Below are positions 39,002 through 49,106 of a DNA stretch of 64,000 bases, piece by piece; positions within the stretch are counted from its first letter, which is position 1, and the number at the start of each line of letters is the position of its first letter. The stretch lies in assembly GCA_030674875.1 (NCBI GenBank), contig JASXSU010000001.1:630001-694000 (forward strand), given 5' to 3'. Made by a program: the position numbers and the translations under genes. The stretch comes from Candidatus Endonucleibacter sp. (ex Gigantidas childressi). Its GTDB lineage: Bacteria > Pseudomonadota > Gammaproteobacteria > Pseudomonadales > Endozoicomonadaceae. The notes under the pieces were generated by a model. It made no database searches, was not told the origin of the DNA, and saw only the letters and a program-made list of their open reading frames with translations.

Positions 39002-39535
39002 TCATCCACAGTCTCCATAATCAGATGATAACGCAATTCTTCCTCTAGTAGTCTTATTACGAATCAAGATCTCTCTGCGAGGCCCGCTTGTAACACCATC
39101 AAGACATAAAGAAAATTTGCTGTCAGTCTTGAAATTAACCTGCCCCCTTGAATTGAACAAGAAACCATTACCAGCACCACTCCACGTCACATTAAAAGAA
39201 GAAGACATATTATTATAAACACGAAGAAGCTTGTCACCACTATCAAGTTTTTCATTACCATTTTCATCAACAAAAACTATCCATCCACCAGACCAATTAT
39301 TACCAGCATTACACTTTACTCCTGATGAACTTCGACAAACAGTAATATTTTTCTTTCGCATAATGGATTCACTTTTAGCTAAAACAATAGAATTATAAAG
39401 TCTCTTCATGGCATAATCTATTCTATATTCACGAATCATTGATCCCATTGATACAAAACCACTCGATAGTATACCAATAATAGCTACAACCACAAGCACT
39501 TCCAATAAAGTAAATCCATATTGTTTTTTTTGCAT
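39002..39535 (-). CDS. FimT/GspH-type minor pilin (second copy)
   Basis: The ATG at 39535 is preferred to the GTG at 39544, because AAAAGG sits eight bases before it; this gives 177 residues. The leader KKQYG precedes FTLLEVLVVVAIIGILS, a standard type IV pilin start. The C-terminal domain has GWIVFVDENGNEKLDSGDKLLRV and FNSRGQV, the GspH/FimT hallmarks, and ends in two Cys-containing loops. It starts 26 bases after the pilY1 stop, so it belongs to the same operon. It probably joins the minor-pilin complex that primes assembly. The first copy is at 46425. Confidence 0.88.
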   Translation of the reverse strand: MQKKQYGFTLLEVLVVVAIIGILSSGFVSMGSMIREYRIDYAMKRLYNSIVLAKSESIMRKKNITVCRSSSGVKCNAGNNWSGGWIVFVDENGNEKLDSGDKLLRVYNNMSSSFNVTWSGAGNGFLFNSRGQVNFKTDSKFSLCLDGVTSGPRREILIRNKTTRGRIALSSDYGDCG

Positions 39536-39561
39536 TTCTTTCACCTTTTAGTATCTATGTC

Positions 39562-42500
39562 TTACTGCACTTCGAATATCTGTCTCCAGGATTGGCGCCC
39601 TGATGATGAAAAGTCATATATAATATCTTCGGTATAAATATTTCCACCAGACCCCTTAATCATTATCTTACTCTCTCCTTTTTGTTCGTAAAAAATGGAT
39701 GGGGATGAGAGATAACCCAACCCAAAATCAACACTTGACAGCGACAGATCATCATTGCTATTAGTGGTATCAAAAACACCTAATATATTCTTAGGAGACG
39801 ATGTTCCTGTTAAGTAATGCAATCCATACAAAAAACCGTGGCCATCAAGCTGACAACTATTCTCTGAAGGTTGATTTTCAGAAAAAAGAACCATACTAAA
39901 CAAATGATTAGCTTTATTCATACTTTTCCCAGACGGTACCATACCATCTCCCCTTAAATCTATTTTCCAGCCAGATTGTTTACGCATCTCACTCTTTAAA
40001 GACTCGAAACTATTCACTGTATTGCCACCAATAACCACAGATATATACTTCTCTTTGTTTTTCAACAAAACCTGACCTGATGTCTTCACAACAATATTCG
40101 TAGTATCAACAAGACTGCCAAGGCTAACATTATCGAATATATGCACCCCATTGACATCTGTCGGCTCTTTTACTCCATAAAAACTGTTAACAGACTTATC
40201 TTTATTATCCTTATTAACTAATAGTCGGCCTGTACCAATATAAATCCAATAATCATTTCCATCACTAAGTGTTAATGGTGCTGCAGTTATGGGTTGCTCT
40301 GTTCGTAGCAATGCACTCACCGACGAGCTCTCAATGCTATTACCTACTTTAAAGCGAAGTAATTCACCAGACAAAATAGTGCTAGAAGTATCAATTGCAC
40401 CGAAATACACTGCATCATCCTGATAGTCCTGATCCCAGTCGGTAGCTGTCATGTCTCCACCGTAGCTATTTGAACGAGACGTTGTTAACGGATCAAGCCC
40501 ACTAACAAGTGTTTTGTTTTTCAAATCATAAGCAAACACATTAAGATTTTGGTCACTTTCACCATGCTCTAACGCATTCCTAAGACCCATTTCACCTGAC
40601 CCAGCAGGACCAGAGGCAAACATCAAATACCATTGGTTTCTTGCCGGTCTCCCCCAATCGCCACCTTTTCCAGCCTTCCTATATTTTACCAATACAGGCT
40701 TGGAAGTACTAAACCCCAATTTAGGGTTGGTTATTTCATCTAGTAATATCGGTGGTTTTTCTGGGTTAGTAACGTCAAGTACAACATAACCTGAGCGCAT
40801 AATACGTTTATGACCTTCAGCAGTTACATCAATAGCTCCGCCACCTTGACGCATACCTATAACAAGGATCGTCCCCCACCCTCCGGGATGATCTGCATCA
40901 GCGGTGAAAATATTAACGTCAAAGGCTTGGGATTCACCATCCATGTAATAAACATGAGGATAATCAGGTTCTACTAACCAACGAAGATGGGGCAAAAGAT
41001 TCATGGGAGCATATGCCCACAATTCATAACCTAGCGGATGAGCTGTTTCTCCTGAGCTCCCAGCTACGTTATAAGCATAGGCATCTTCACTCATAAAACC
41101 TCCATTAAAAGCATGAATTAATCCATCGTTAGCACCAACATAAACAACATGCCTGCGATTTTTATAATGCTCTTTAAATGCCCCATAACTACTGTCACCA
41201 TAACGAACGTCATATCCATCTGCAGGCTCGATAACGGCTACCGGTGTCGAGTTTATAATATCTCCTAGTCGCCACGTTTCATCAATGCCATCTAGATCAT
41301 AGTCAATGGTTCTAGAGCGCCATTCATCGATGTCCTCTCCTCTTATATAATTAACAAGATCTGCAGCCTTACTGGCTGCTATGCCCAAATAACCTTCCTT
41401 ATTAATAAACGTTGCAGGAATAAATGGTCGCACTTCATCACCATTAACAACTTGATCATTATTGCTATCAAGCCAGGTTAGTATATGTCGCCCCCCAGAT
41501 GCCACTGAATTATAAGTTCTCTGATCAACTGGGCTTGTAATACTTGCCAATGCATCCCTAGCATCCCACAACGCATTAAGGTCTTTTAACGGTAACCCCT
41601 CTCCATCTATAACTTTATTATCGTCAACTATGGCGTAACGCTGCACTAACGTCTGCTCTGTATCAGGATCAAAAATTAACTCAATAACTCTATCAATACT
41701 GTAATCATCCAACATACCATTGCCATTAGAGTCTTCCCGCACCCACCCCTTATTATCAATAAATAATGCATGCAGCATCCCCCCCCAAGTAACCACCTTT
41801 TTATTCAATTCCAGTTTTGGCTGAAAGATAGCCTGATACAAAGTACCAGCACCTTTACTGCTATGAGACGCTAGAGCACCATTAGTTCCAGAAGCCATCC
41901 TAGCTGAAATATTTTGAAAAACCTGTCCAAGCTGGCGCTCCAGCAAGGAAGGGTTTCGAATCAAGAAATAATTATCAGGCAAGCCATCTGCACCAGTAGC
42001 ACCAGTAATATTATTGTGACTGTCCCATTCACGAGCATCACCTACATCTGGAGAACCATCGCCATTGAAATCGTTTCCTGGCGAGCTATCCTTATCTAGG
42101 TCAAAGAAGCCACCATATTTTGCAGCAAACCATAATGGCTTCGGTAACTGAGTGGCCGTATTTCCGACAGCATTAAAGATAGTTGCAACCGTTGCCCCCT
42201 GCCCCTGACTAGCATTGTTTCCTGCATCCTGAGCCATAGGAAGAACGATACCATCCTTATCTGTTCCGGTGACGGTGTAAGAATACCAGGTTTCAGATCC
42301 TGCATTTTTTGATTCCTGTCTGACAGACAGCTGAACCTGAAACTCACCAACTGCTGGCGAACAAGCGCTAGCTATACAAAACTCAACACTGGAACTTGCA
42401 TCATAGTCGTAGTCATTACCCCATAAAGAATCTTCCCATGTGAACAAAAATCTGCCACTTTTTTTATCGGGGGCAAGGAACTCCACAACAACATCTGTTA

Positions 42501-44277
42501 ATGAGCATTCACTACGATTACTATGAGCCTGACAAACAGGCTGGAAGGTAACCGTTTTGCCCGCTACATCCAGAGAAAATGAAGGAATACTTTCAGCTAA
42601 TTGAATTGTGTAAGTTTTTACTGATTGCTTACCTGCAAGATCTGTTCGCAGGTCTGCTGTGCGCCCATGCCATGCCAACCCAGCAATATGATAACCTCCT
42701 TCCAATTGTGGTGACTCAGGACAAATACCACGAATATCTGACAGCTTACGTATTTCAACTTCTTCACATTGTTTATTTCCACCAGATTTATCCGCTAAAA
42801 ATATTCCTGGAAAATTCACGTCAGGATTGATCGCTGCTTCCATAAGACCAACGCTATCGGTTAGTTTGCTAACTCCCCCTACGCCATTTATTCCAGGCAC
42901 ATCACTTGCAGCACTAAATTCGTCTGTATCAAATGAATTAAATCCTGTAGAAATTAAAACAATAGTGCAGTTAGCGCAAGCATTACCACTCCCTTGAGGA
43001 CTAACCCAGTTTTCCGTACTCAAACCTTCAATAAAATAGTTATCCTTGTTAGTATTATACTGCGCAGATGGCTTCTCTTCTCCTGCAAAATACCTAAGAG
43101 CTTCCAAATACATTTCCGCCAGAGGATTCCCCCAATTACTACAATGTTTTTTTGATGTTGTCCCACGGCTAATGCTATTACTAAATGTATTCGTGCTAAT
43201 GCCATAAGTACTGCAATCCAGATACTTACTATACTTATAACTGTATTTGGCAATACGGAAAGTATTAATATGATTAATAATACCATTTACAGCGCTATTA
43301 AATACACCGGTAGTGATATCTATTTCATCATTGGCTGAATCATCATTTCCAGTTAACTTGGTAATATTCCTTCTCAGCAAACCTCCAGAAATATTTTTAT
43401 CATATCCTCCACTGATTAATCCAAACCGTATACTACCTTCTTCACCATAACGTTGGAGCATACCCATTGGTTTATATTTTCCATCAACATAACTTTTGCA
43501 ATGCTTGGAATTATCTGCATTTTTACCCGCAACACACGATTGAATATATACATTATTCTCAGCAAGCTCCAATGAAGATGAAGGGGAGTTCTCACTCCCC
43601 CATTGACACTGTCGCATTTCAGTAGAAGCCCATCTAGGCCACTCACCAGACGCTACTCTTACCACCGGAGCGCCATTTTCAGAAACTGATAAATTACAAA
43701 GACTTATAGTGTTATTATTAAATGGCGTAAGACTACTAACAGAAGCATTAACAGTGCCTTTATACACTTTTACAAAGGAATGAATATCTCTTGGCAAGTA
43801 TGCTCTTTCTAAAATAGTTTGATCTACGGTATCCGTAAAACGTTTACCTCCAAATAATACTTGCCTCAGAATATCTATTCTGGACATTGTCGCCCAGTTT
43901 AGAAAATTACCACTCCAAGAATCAGTTTTAGTAGTACAAAAATGCTGATTAACACCACTCGCTTTATTTATCGGACTATACTTTCTATTTGCCTTGATAT
44001 ATGTATAACACCATTGATTATCAAAATAGCCCAGATAGTTAAAACTATCATTATACGTGGTATCCATGACACCATCACCATCAAGGTCAGAATAATCACT
44101 GTACGCTTTCTTAAATAACTCATGATTTACTGACATTACGAGCATTACTAGCGGATCAGTGGCCTTGCTCAATGATGGCGGTGTCGCAGAATACAGGCTC
44201 GAAAGTGACTCCCCGTAAACATCAAAAGACAAGGCAAGATATAATATATAAACCCATGGCTGCAATTGTGTTTTCAT
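39562..44277 (-). CDS. pilY1: Type IV pilus tip/biogenesis protein PilY1
   Basis: About 1571 residues from the ATG at 44277, which has GGAG eight bases upstream; the in-frame GTG at 44286 overlaps that site. A signal peptide begins the protein. Calcium-binding-like loops are frequent, for example SDLDGDGVMDTTY near residue 67, DFNGDGSPDVGD and EDSNGNGMLDD. The C-terminal third carries the PilY1 beta-propeller signature VVYVGANDGLIHAFNGG and later GGDMTATDWDQDYQDDAVYFG. No RGD or clear VWA metal site was recognised in the N-terminal part, although the region from residue 60 is large enough for one. PilY1 sits at the pilus tip with minor pilins and controls extension, retraction and surface sensing. 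Its place between pilX and fimT-like genes is typical. Confidence 0.93.
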   Translation of the reverse strand: MKTQLQPWVYILYLALSFDVYGESLSSLYSATPPSLSKATDPLVMLVMSVNHELFKKAYSDYSDLDGDGVMDTTYNDSFNYLGYFDNQWCYTYIKANRKYSPINKASGVNQHFCTTKTDSWSGNFLNWATMSRIDILRQVLFGGKRFTDTVDQTILERAYLPRDIHSFVKVYKGTVNASVSSLTPFNNNTISLCNLSVSENGAPVVRVASGEWPRWASTEMRQCQWGSENSPSSSLELAENNVYIQSCVAGKNADNSKHCKSYVDGKYKPMGMLQRYGEEGSIRFGLISGGYDKNISGGLLRRNITKLTGNDDSANDEIDITTGVFNSAVNGIINHINTFRIAKYSYKYSKYLDCSTYGISTNTFSNSISRGTTSKKHCSNWGNPLAEMYLEALRYFAGEEKPSAQYNTNKDNYFIEGLSTENWVSPQGSGNACANCTIVLISTGFNSFDTDEFSAASDVPGINGVGGVSKLTDSVGLMEAAINPDVNFPGIFLADKSGGNKQCEEVEIRKLSDIRGICPESPQLEGGYHIAGLAWHGRTADLRTDLAGKQSVKTYTIQLAESIPSFSLDVAGKTVTFQPVCQAHSNRSECSLTDVVVEFLAPDKKSGRFLFTWEDSLWGNDYDYDASSSVEFCIASACSPAVGEFQVQLSVRQESKNAGSETWYSYTVTGTDKDGIVLPMAQDAGNNASQGQGATVATIFNAVGNTATQLPKPLWFAAKYGGFFDLDKDSSPGNDFNGDGSPDVGDAREWDSHNNITGATGADGLPDNYFLIRNPSLLERQLGQVFQNISARMASGTNGALASHSSKGAGTLYQAIFQPKLELNKKVVTWGGMLHALFIDNKGWVREDSNGNGMLDDYSIDRVIELIFDPDTEQTLVQRYAIVDDNKVIDGEGLPLKDLNALWDARDALASITSPVDQRTYNSVASGGRHILTWLDSNNDQVVNGDEVRPFIPATFINKEGYLGIAASKAADLVNYIRGEDIDEWRSRTIDYDLDGIDETWRLGDIINSTPVAVIEPADGYDVRYGDSSYGAFKEHYKNRRHVVYVGANDGLIHAFNGGFMSEDAYAYNVAGSSGETAHPLGYELWAYAPMNLLPHLRWLVEPDYPHVYYMDGESQAFDVNIFTADADHPGGWGTILVIGMRQGGGAIDVTAEGHKRIMRSGYVVLDVTNPEKPPILLDEITNPKLGFSTSKPVLVKYRKAGKGGDWGRPARNQWYLMFASGPAGSGEMGLRNALEHGESDQNLNVFAYDLKNKTLVSGLDPLTTSRSNSYGGDMTATDWDQDYQDDAVYFGAIDTSSTILSGELLRFKVGNSIESSSVSALLRTEQPITAAPLTLSDGNDYWIYIGTGRLLVNKDNKDKSVNSFYGVKEPTDVNGVHIFDNVSLGSLVDTTNIVVKTSGQVLLKNKEKYISVVIGGNTVNSFESLKSEMRKQSGWKIDLRGDGMVPSGKSMNKANHLFSMVLFSENQPSENSCQLDGHGFLYGLHYLTGTSSPKNILGVFDTTNSNDDLSLSSVDFGLGYLSSPSIFYEQKGESKIMIKGSGGNIYTEDIIYDFSSSGRQSWRQIFEVQ

Positions 44278-44316
44278 AAATACCACTCCATAAACTTAAT
44301 TCCCTAGGATACCATC

Positions 44317-44862
44317 TCAATTATTTTTCTTATAAGTGCTCTGCAACATCGCTCGTGCACTTTTTGATGCCCCACTGGCTTTCACCGTTATTCTGAAAAA
44401 TTGAGACCAATCATTAATATTGGTTATATCTGGTTTTAGCCCGTCATGATCCTTAGGCAAATAACAACGAAACTCAATAATATACCAACCATTAAAAAGT
44501 ATTCCACCAAAATTCATCTCAACTTTTTTCACTCTAGAGCTATTACTCCACAAATCTTTTTCCCGCCATGGTGAAACCGAATTAGCACTACAGCTTGCAG
44601 CATCATTGACATGCGAACCACTAAAGCATAGCCCCTGATTACACTCAGATGTAAATTCCGTAACATCTAAGTTAGTTTCAGAAATATATTTTTCAGCTTC
44701 AAGTAACGTTGCCTCAGCAGCATAAAAAGCAAGCTGCTGATTATTATAATTACCAGCAATCTTTTCTTCAATACTTGAAGAGTTTATTGCAGTAACACCA
44801 ACTATCGTCAAAATCAGTAAAAACACTAAGCTCATAAATAACACGCTTCCATGCTGTTTCAT
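44317..44862 (-). CDS. pilX: Minor pilin PilX
   Basis: A 181-residue protein beginning MKQHGSVLFMSLVFLLILTIVG, the PilX N-terminal pattern with a short leader before the hydrophobic helix. SSSIEEKIAGNYNNQQLAFYAAEATLLEAE continues the conserved N-terminal domain. Four Cys occur in the C-terminal half. The start overlaps the pilW stop by four bases (ATGA), so translation is coupled. PilX belongs to the minor-pilin/PilY1 priming complex. Confidence 0.9.
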   Translation of the reverse strand: MKQHGSVLFMSLVFLLILTIVGVTAINSSSIEEKIAGNYNNQQLAFYAAEATLLEAEKYISETNLDVTEFTSECNQGLCFSGSHVNDAASCSANSVSPWREKDLWSNSSRVKKVEMNFGGILFNGWYIIEFRCYLPKDHDGLKPDITNINDWSQFFRITVKASGASKSARAMLQSTYKKNN

Positions 44863-45911
44863 TTACGGCTCCTATTCCTAAGTTCAATAGTCGTCATAAA
44901 AGCTCTGCGAATATATTTATCATTTGCAATAATATCAGAGCCAGCAAAAAAATACGTCTCCGGCTGCGGAGAAACATCTCTATAACTTCTAATAAGAATC
45001 TCAACCTTAACACTAATAATGCTTTTCCATTCATCGCCATATATTGGCATATCAGAAGACAAACGATATTGATTAACAATACCATCATTATCAGCATCAT
45101 AACCATAAAAGACCCTCAGCGCCTCAACACCTTCTACTAAAGCTTCCGCTGCTAGCTTTCTACCAAAAATATCTTCGCCACCTCTCTTCATATACAGTGT
45201 TGGTATACCATTACTGTTACGAATATAGTATGCTACTGATGAAACTGGTACTAATTGAGACTTACTATGATCAAACAGTTTTTCTCCCCGCTGCGATTCC
45301 ATACAGTTAAAAGAGCCTTGCTGAAGGTGCGTACAGTTATATAAAGATCCGCTTGGAATCGCTGCATAATAAACCTCCGATCCACTAGTATTAGACCCGG
45401 CAATAAAAATAGAAATCTGTTTGCAATCCTGACTAACAAGGGCCAACAAATCACCCTGATTAAAATTATGCCTTGTTTGAAGCGTTACAAACATGGAATC
45501 AGTATTTTGACTGACAACAGACACACCTCCTTCCCAGTTAACTTTGTGTACAACAAGCGCCTCAGAAATGGCATGCTTATCCACTGACTCTTTGACACTG
45601 ACACCAGCAGGAATACCTAGAATCCCTTTATCAAAATGAGTCATCCATAACCTGCTCTGATCCTCACTAAAAAGAGCATTACCCAGCTGCACCCACGAGG
45701 GACAACCAGTATAAGCTGCCATTCGCACATCTCTCGTAAGAAGCTCAAGAGTCACCCTGGCATTTTCCTGAATACGAACAAGCTCATCCTGCAATACATA
45801 GGTTTTGTTAGCAGACACAAAAAGCTGCCCCATTCCTGTAATTAAAATCATTCCAAGCAGTAAAGCTATCAGTAATTCTACTAAAGAAAAACCAGAATGA
45901 CTTCGAATCAT
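44859..45911 (-). CDS. pilW: Minor pilin PilW
   Basis: A 350-residue protein. The leader MIRSHSG precedes FSLVELLIALLLGMILITGMG, then the conserved ELLTRDVRMAAYTGCPSW segment and, near the C-terminus, EALVEGVEALRVFYGYDADNDGIV, both typical of PilW. It overlaps the genes on both sides by four bases. This is the standard copy, without the extra domain found in the gene at 36157. Confidence 0.93.
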   Translation of the reverse strand: MIRSHSGFSLVELLIALLLGMILITGMGQLFVSANKTYVLQDELVRIQENARVTLELLTRDVRMAAYTGCPSWVQLGNALFSEDQSRLWMTHFDKGILGIPAGVSVKESVDKHAISEALVVHKVNWEGGVSVVSQNTDSMFVTLQTRHNFNQGDLLALVSQDCKQISIFIAGSNTSGSEVYYAAIPSGSLYNCTHLQQGSFNCMESQRGEKLFDHSKSQLVPVSSVAYYIRNSNGIPTLYMKRGGEDIFGRKLAAEALVEGVEALRVFYGYDADNDGIVNQYRLSSDMPIYGDEWKSIISVKVEILIRSYRDVSPQPETYFFAGSDIIANDKYIRRAFMTTIELRNRSRK

Positions 45912-46432
45912 ATAACGCTCCTTATAATCAGGTCGTTTATCTTAAACTCCCCATCGTTATTTTCGAAAGACAATAAAATAATATAAATACGACTATCACC
46001 GTGCTCTTTATAGGTTATTGCCCCGCTAGCATCAGGCAACTGACATGAGATCTGGAATTTCCATTGATCGATATCATACCGAGCAAGCTGGTCCGGTAAG
46101 CACGAACCTGATTCGCAAGTATCCGGATAGTTTGTACTGGAACAAGAAGAAGGAATAGCATCATCAGCCCCAGTCACATAATTATTAGTTGTTAATGCCT
46201 GAGCTTTATTAATTAGAATACGATTAAGCATATCCGTAGCAAGAATCATCCCTCTAGACTGTAGGTAAGCCGTATGATTATACTGTATACTACGACTATG
46301 AAGGCCTGCCATACCAAGAATACCGACAGCAAGCACAAAAAAAGAAACCAGCACTTCCATTAACCCAAAACCCAACTCCCTTTTTTTATTTTTTATCACC
46401 CTGCTTCCCCTGCTAATCATCAATTCATCCAT
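45908..46432 (-). CDS. pilV: Minor pilin PilV
   Basis: The leader KKRELG precedes FGLMEVLVSFFVLAVGILGMAGL, the PilV hallmark. The open frame starts at 46474, but that part overlaps fimT; the ATG at 46432 (MDELMISRG) is the more likely start and a GTG nearer the leader is also possible. Two Cys pairs are present (SSCSSTNYPDTCESGSC). The stop overlaps the pilW start. Role as in the priming complex. Confidence 0.88.
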   Translation of the reverse strand: MDELMISRGSRVIKNKKRELGFGLMEVLVSFFVLAVGILGMAGLHSRSIQYNHTAYLQSRGMILATDMLNRILINKAQALTTNNYVTGADDAIPSSCSSTNYPDTCESGSCLPDQLARYDIDQWKFQISCQLPDASGAITYKEHGDSRIYIILLSFENNDGEFKINDLIIRSVI

Positions 46433-46949
46433 CGCAACTTTCCAACTCTGCCACCCGTGCTCTTCCGGTAACACTGATACTTACTGTGCGCATAGCATCA
46501 CCGTCAGTAATTGTTCCACACAAAGTAAACGTGCCTGCATCAATAGCCATTCCTCTGCTATTAAATCGTAAATACCGACCTCTGTTCCAGATAATACTGA
46601 TCGATGAAGATAATACTGGCTGTACACGAATTATCTGATCAGCATCATCAATATTACCATTCCTATTTTCATCCGTGAATATTATCCATCCTGATGCCCA
46701 ATCTTCTCCACTTCCTGCACATTGACTAGCATTAGTAGCACGACAAAGACTAACAAACAGGCCTCTTTTTACTGCTTCACTTCTGGTAAGTACTATGCTT
46801 TTGTATATTTGTTCAGTAGCCATAACAATACGTCGATCAGCAAGCATAGACTTCATGCTCGGAGCTGCTAAAGAAAGAAGAATTATAGCAACCGTAAATG
46901 TCACTACTAATTCAGGTAATGTAAATCCTTTTTCATGGTATAAATCCAT
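46425..46949 (-). CDS. fimT: Minor pilin FimT (GspH family)
   Basis: First gene of the pilus operon. The ATG at 46949 follows GGAGA at the correct distance; the longer frame to 47003 runs into an IS30 relic and is rejected. The leader YHEKG precedes FTLPELVVTFTVAIILLSLAAP. The GspH domain is shown by GWIIFTDENRNGNIDDADQIIRV and LRFNSRGMAI, and the protein ends with a Cys near the C-terminus. Some FimT proteins bind DNA during uptake; there is no direct evidence of that here. Confidence 0.9.
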   Translation of the reverse strand: MDLYHEKGFTLPELVVTFTVAIILLSLAAPSMKSMLADRRIVMATEQIYKSIVLTRSEAVKRGLFVSLCRATNASQCAGSGEDWASGWIIFTDENRNGNIDDADQIIRVQPVLSSSISIIWNRGRYLRFNSRGMAIDAGTFTLCGTITDGDAMRTVSISVTGRARVAELESCDG

Positions 46950-46983
46950 GATTTCTCCAAACAAGAAAGATGTGTTTTCGCTG

Positions 46984-47228
46984 GATTCAAACAATAAGTG
47001 CAATCGGCTGCCCTGTGTAGACTTCGAGTGGTGTCCACCCTCCTAAAACCTTCCTAGGCATGGTATTATCAACATTTCCATTGTCCTCACATCGTCTTCT
47101 GCCAGATGACTCAACGCCATTTTTTTAGGCCAGGTTCTCCGAATGATGCCATTGGTATTGTCGTTATTTCCCAGCTGATAACTAGCATAAGGCTTGGTAA
47201 AGTAGATATCTGCATTCTTGGCTTCCAT
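46984..47228 (-). mobile_element. IS30-family relic (a second IS30 type) upstream of the pilus operon
   Basis: The minus strand reads PYASYQLGNNDNTNGIIRRTWPKK and then, after a frameshift, MPRKVLGGWTPLEVYTGQ. These are the C-terminal part of an IS30 transposase different from the other IS30 copies in the window. The relic ends about 35 bases before the fimT start codon, so it occupies the expected promoter region. Confidence 0.8.
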
Positions 47229-47996
47229 TTTTAGTGTGAAAGCTACAAATATACCGGCAGCTGGCTCACCTATAAAATTTCAGTCAATAGCACTTATTAT
47301 ATTAATCCAGCTTTACAATATAACAGGTTAGCAATCCTCAATTGAAATTTATCAAAATGAACAATCTGACATAATACTCCATAGTATAGCGAAGCACCTT
47401 TATGTATCTTCAACTCATATATAGTTTCGGCGTATTTAACTCATACTGAATAAATATAAATATTCAATTCCAAACATAATCACTTATTTTTATGGCCACA
47501 AAATCTTTCTATCACTTTAATTGGGTAGTAGATAAGCTTGCAATTGCTATACACTTTCAGTCTTTTATTACGTTTCAGCTCCATGCTTATTATATACCCG
47601 TTACCACTTACGGGGGGGGCTGACAAACGAAGGAATCCTATGAGCCTAGGGAAATAGGTAACTCGCGTAGTGAAAGCAATCAACAACCTTGCATCTTCAA
47701 TTTGGGAATTACGGAGTAGAAGTAAATAACAAAGACAAGTAAACCAAATATGGAATATAAACATTATTGCGCTCAACCAGTTATCTGATTTCTTGCTGCA
47801 AAAACATAAGCATACTAATGCAACCCTTCTTTCATTTATGTGGATGTCGCGTATACAGGTAATCTAGCCAAGACATTATTTTTAATTTGAAGCCATGGAT
47901 TCAGAAATAAAAAAACATGAACCTTATACCACCTAGACACCCTACTAGACATCAAGTAATAAAATCAACTTATCATTCAATTTAAGGAGACATAAA
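47229..47996. other. Intergenic region
   Basis: No supported gene. A minus-strand ORF at 47480-47776 runs through a repeat copy and is not credible. It holds the family 2 repeat at 47595. Confidence 0.4.
47595..47715. repeat. Dispersed repeat, family 2 (long form)
   Basis: Starts TACCCGTTACCACTTACGG after TATA, continues GCTGACAAACGAAGGAATCC and GAGCCTAGGG, and closes with GCATCTTCAATTTGGG. The order matches the copies at 10658 and 49939. Confidence 0.65.
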
Positions 47997-48254
47997 ATGG
48001 GTCCTATAAAAAGAACTGGCACAACAACATCAAATGATTGGCTACACAAAATATCAGGCAAAAGAAAAGCCCAATTCAAAAAAACAACAACTACAAGCAA
48101 GATTCATCATGCAGATTTTAGAAAGCTAAGTACATGTGATGTAAAAAACACGCTTCCTTCTATCGAGTATCATTGCCCCTCAAAACAGAAAAAGACAGCC
48201 TTAAAAGAGGCGACTAAAGTGTATGAACAACTAGATAACTTATTTAAAATCTAA
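47997..48254 (+). CDS. Small basic hypothetical protein, 85 residues
   Basis: A strong ribosome binding site (AAGGAGA, seven bases before the ATG) supports translation. The product is rich in Lys and Thr, has no signal peptide and no hydrophobic span, and matches no family I know. Its Lys/Thr-rich start is loosely like that of the 8354 gene, too weakly to claim kinship. Confidence 0.55.
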   Translation: MGPIKRTGTTTSNDWLHKISGKRKAQFKKTTTTSKIHHADFRKLSTCDVKNTLPSIEYHCPSKQKKTALKEATKVYEQLDNLFKI

Positions 48255-48387
48255 AGATGAAACATCATTGATGTATGCTCTACCATATTACCAGATGACC
48301 GGAATGAAAGCGCTGATGGCCAATAACCAGGCTGTTTCTTAATAATTTTTAGACAAAATGAATGCATTAATACAACAATAGCAAGTT

Positions 48388-48900
48388 TTGCACATAACAA
48401 AGGGACACTCCAAGATCATGATAATAGCAACACAGGCGTTTTGTGCTTTAAATAGCCTCATAATCGAACACTATATAAATGAAGAAAATGTTAGGATTAT
48501 TCCTCCCTGTGATAAGAACCCTTGCAACACTCTTATATGCAGAACTTTCAACAAAGAGTACAGTAGTAATCTGCAAGAAATGCTTGAGAATTTCTGTTTA
48601 TTTGCACATATACTACCAGTAGGAGATATTGAAGCTCCTAGAATAATAGTTCCTGATATCCTCCGATCCAAAGACCTTCTGCCTGCATCTTATACCTAGG
48701 AAGAAATTACAAGAAGTGATTTCTTGGATTTAACTAACGGAACTGTTTCACAAGGCGAAAATCAGTTGCAAGAAAATGCCCATGCCTCTGCCCAGGCCGC
48801 TGCACTTTTTTGGGCTAATGCACCACAGAATGCATCAGGAAGCTTCTCCACCTTCAATCTCCATCAACGATGCGTCTGCATGGAACGACAACGCATCTAA
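48388..48900 (+). pseudogene. Hypothetical gene interrupted by an in-frame TAG
   Basis: An open frame of 103 codons (start TTG at 48388 or ATG at 48418) ends at TAG at 48697-48699. The same frame then continues open for 66 more codons with ordinary composition (NGTVSQGENQLQEN, AHASAQAAALFWANAP) to TAA at 48898. The simplest reading is one gene of about 170 codons with a nonsense mutation. Family unknown. The N-terminal part includes CDKNPCNTLIC. No good ribosome binding site was found. Confidence 0.45.
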
Positions 48901-49106
48901 ATAGTTCAATGAGTAGTCCGTAGCCTGACCACACGAGCATGACTACGGTAGCCTAAGCTGTTAAATCATTGAAATAGGGATATCCACATATTTAGTTAAA
49001 CTAGCCATCTAATTTTACACTGTAAAAACATAAGGACACTAACATAACTCTCCTTTCGATTATGTGAATGCTCCTAAAATTTTTGACCTGAATGGTCGCG
49101 GATATA

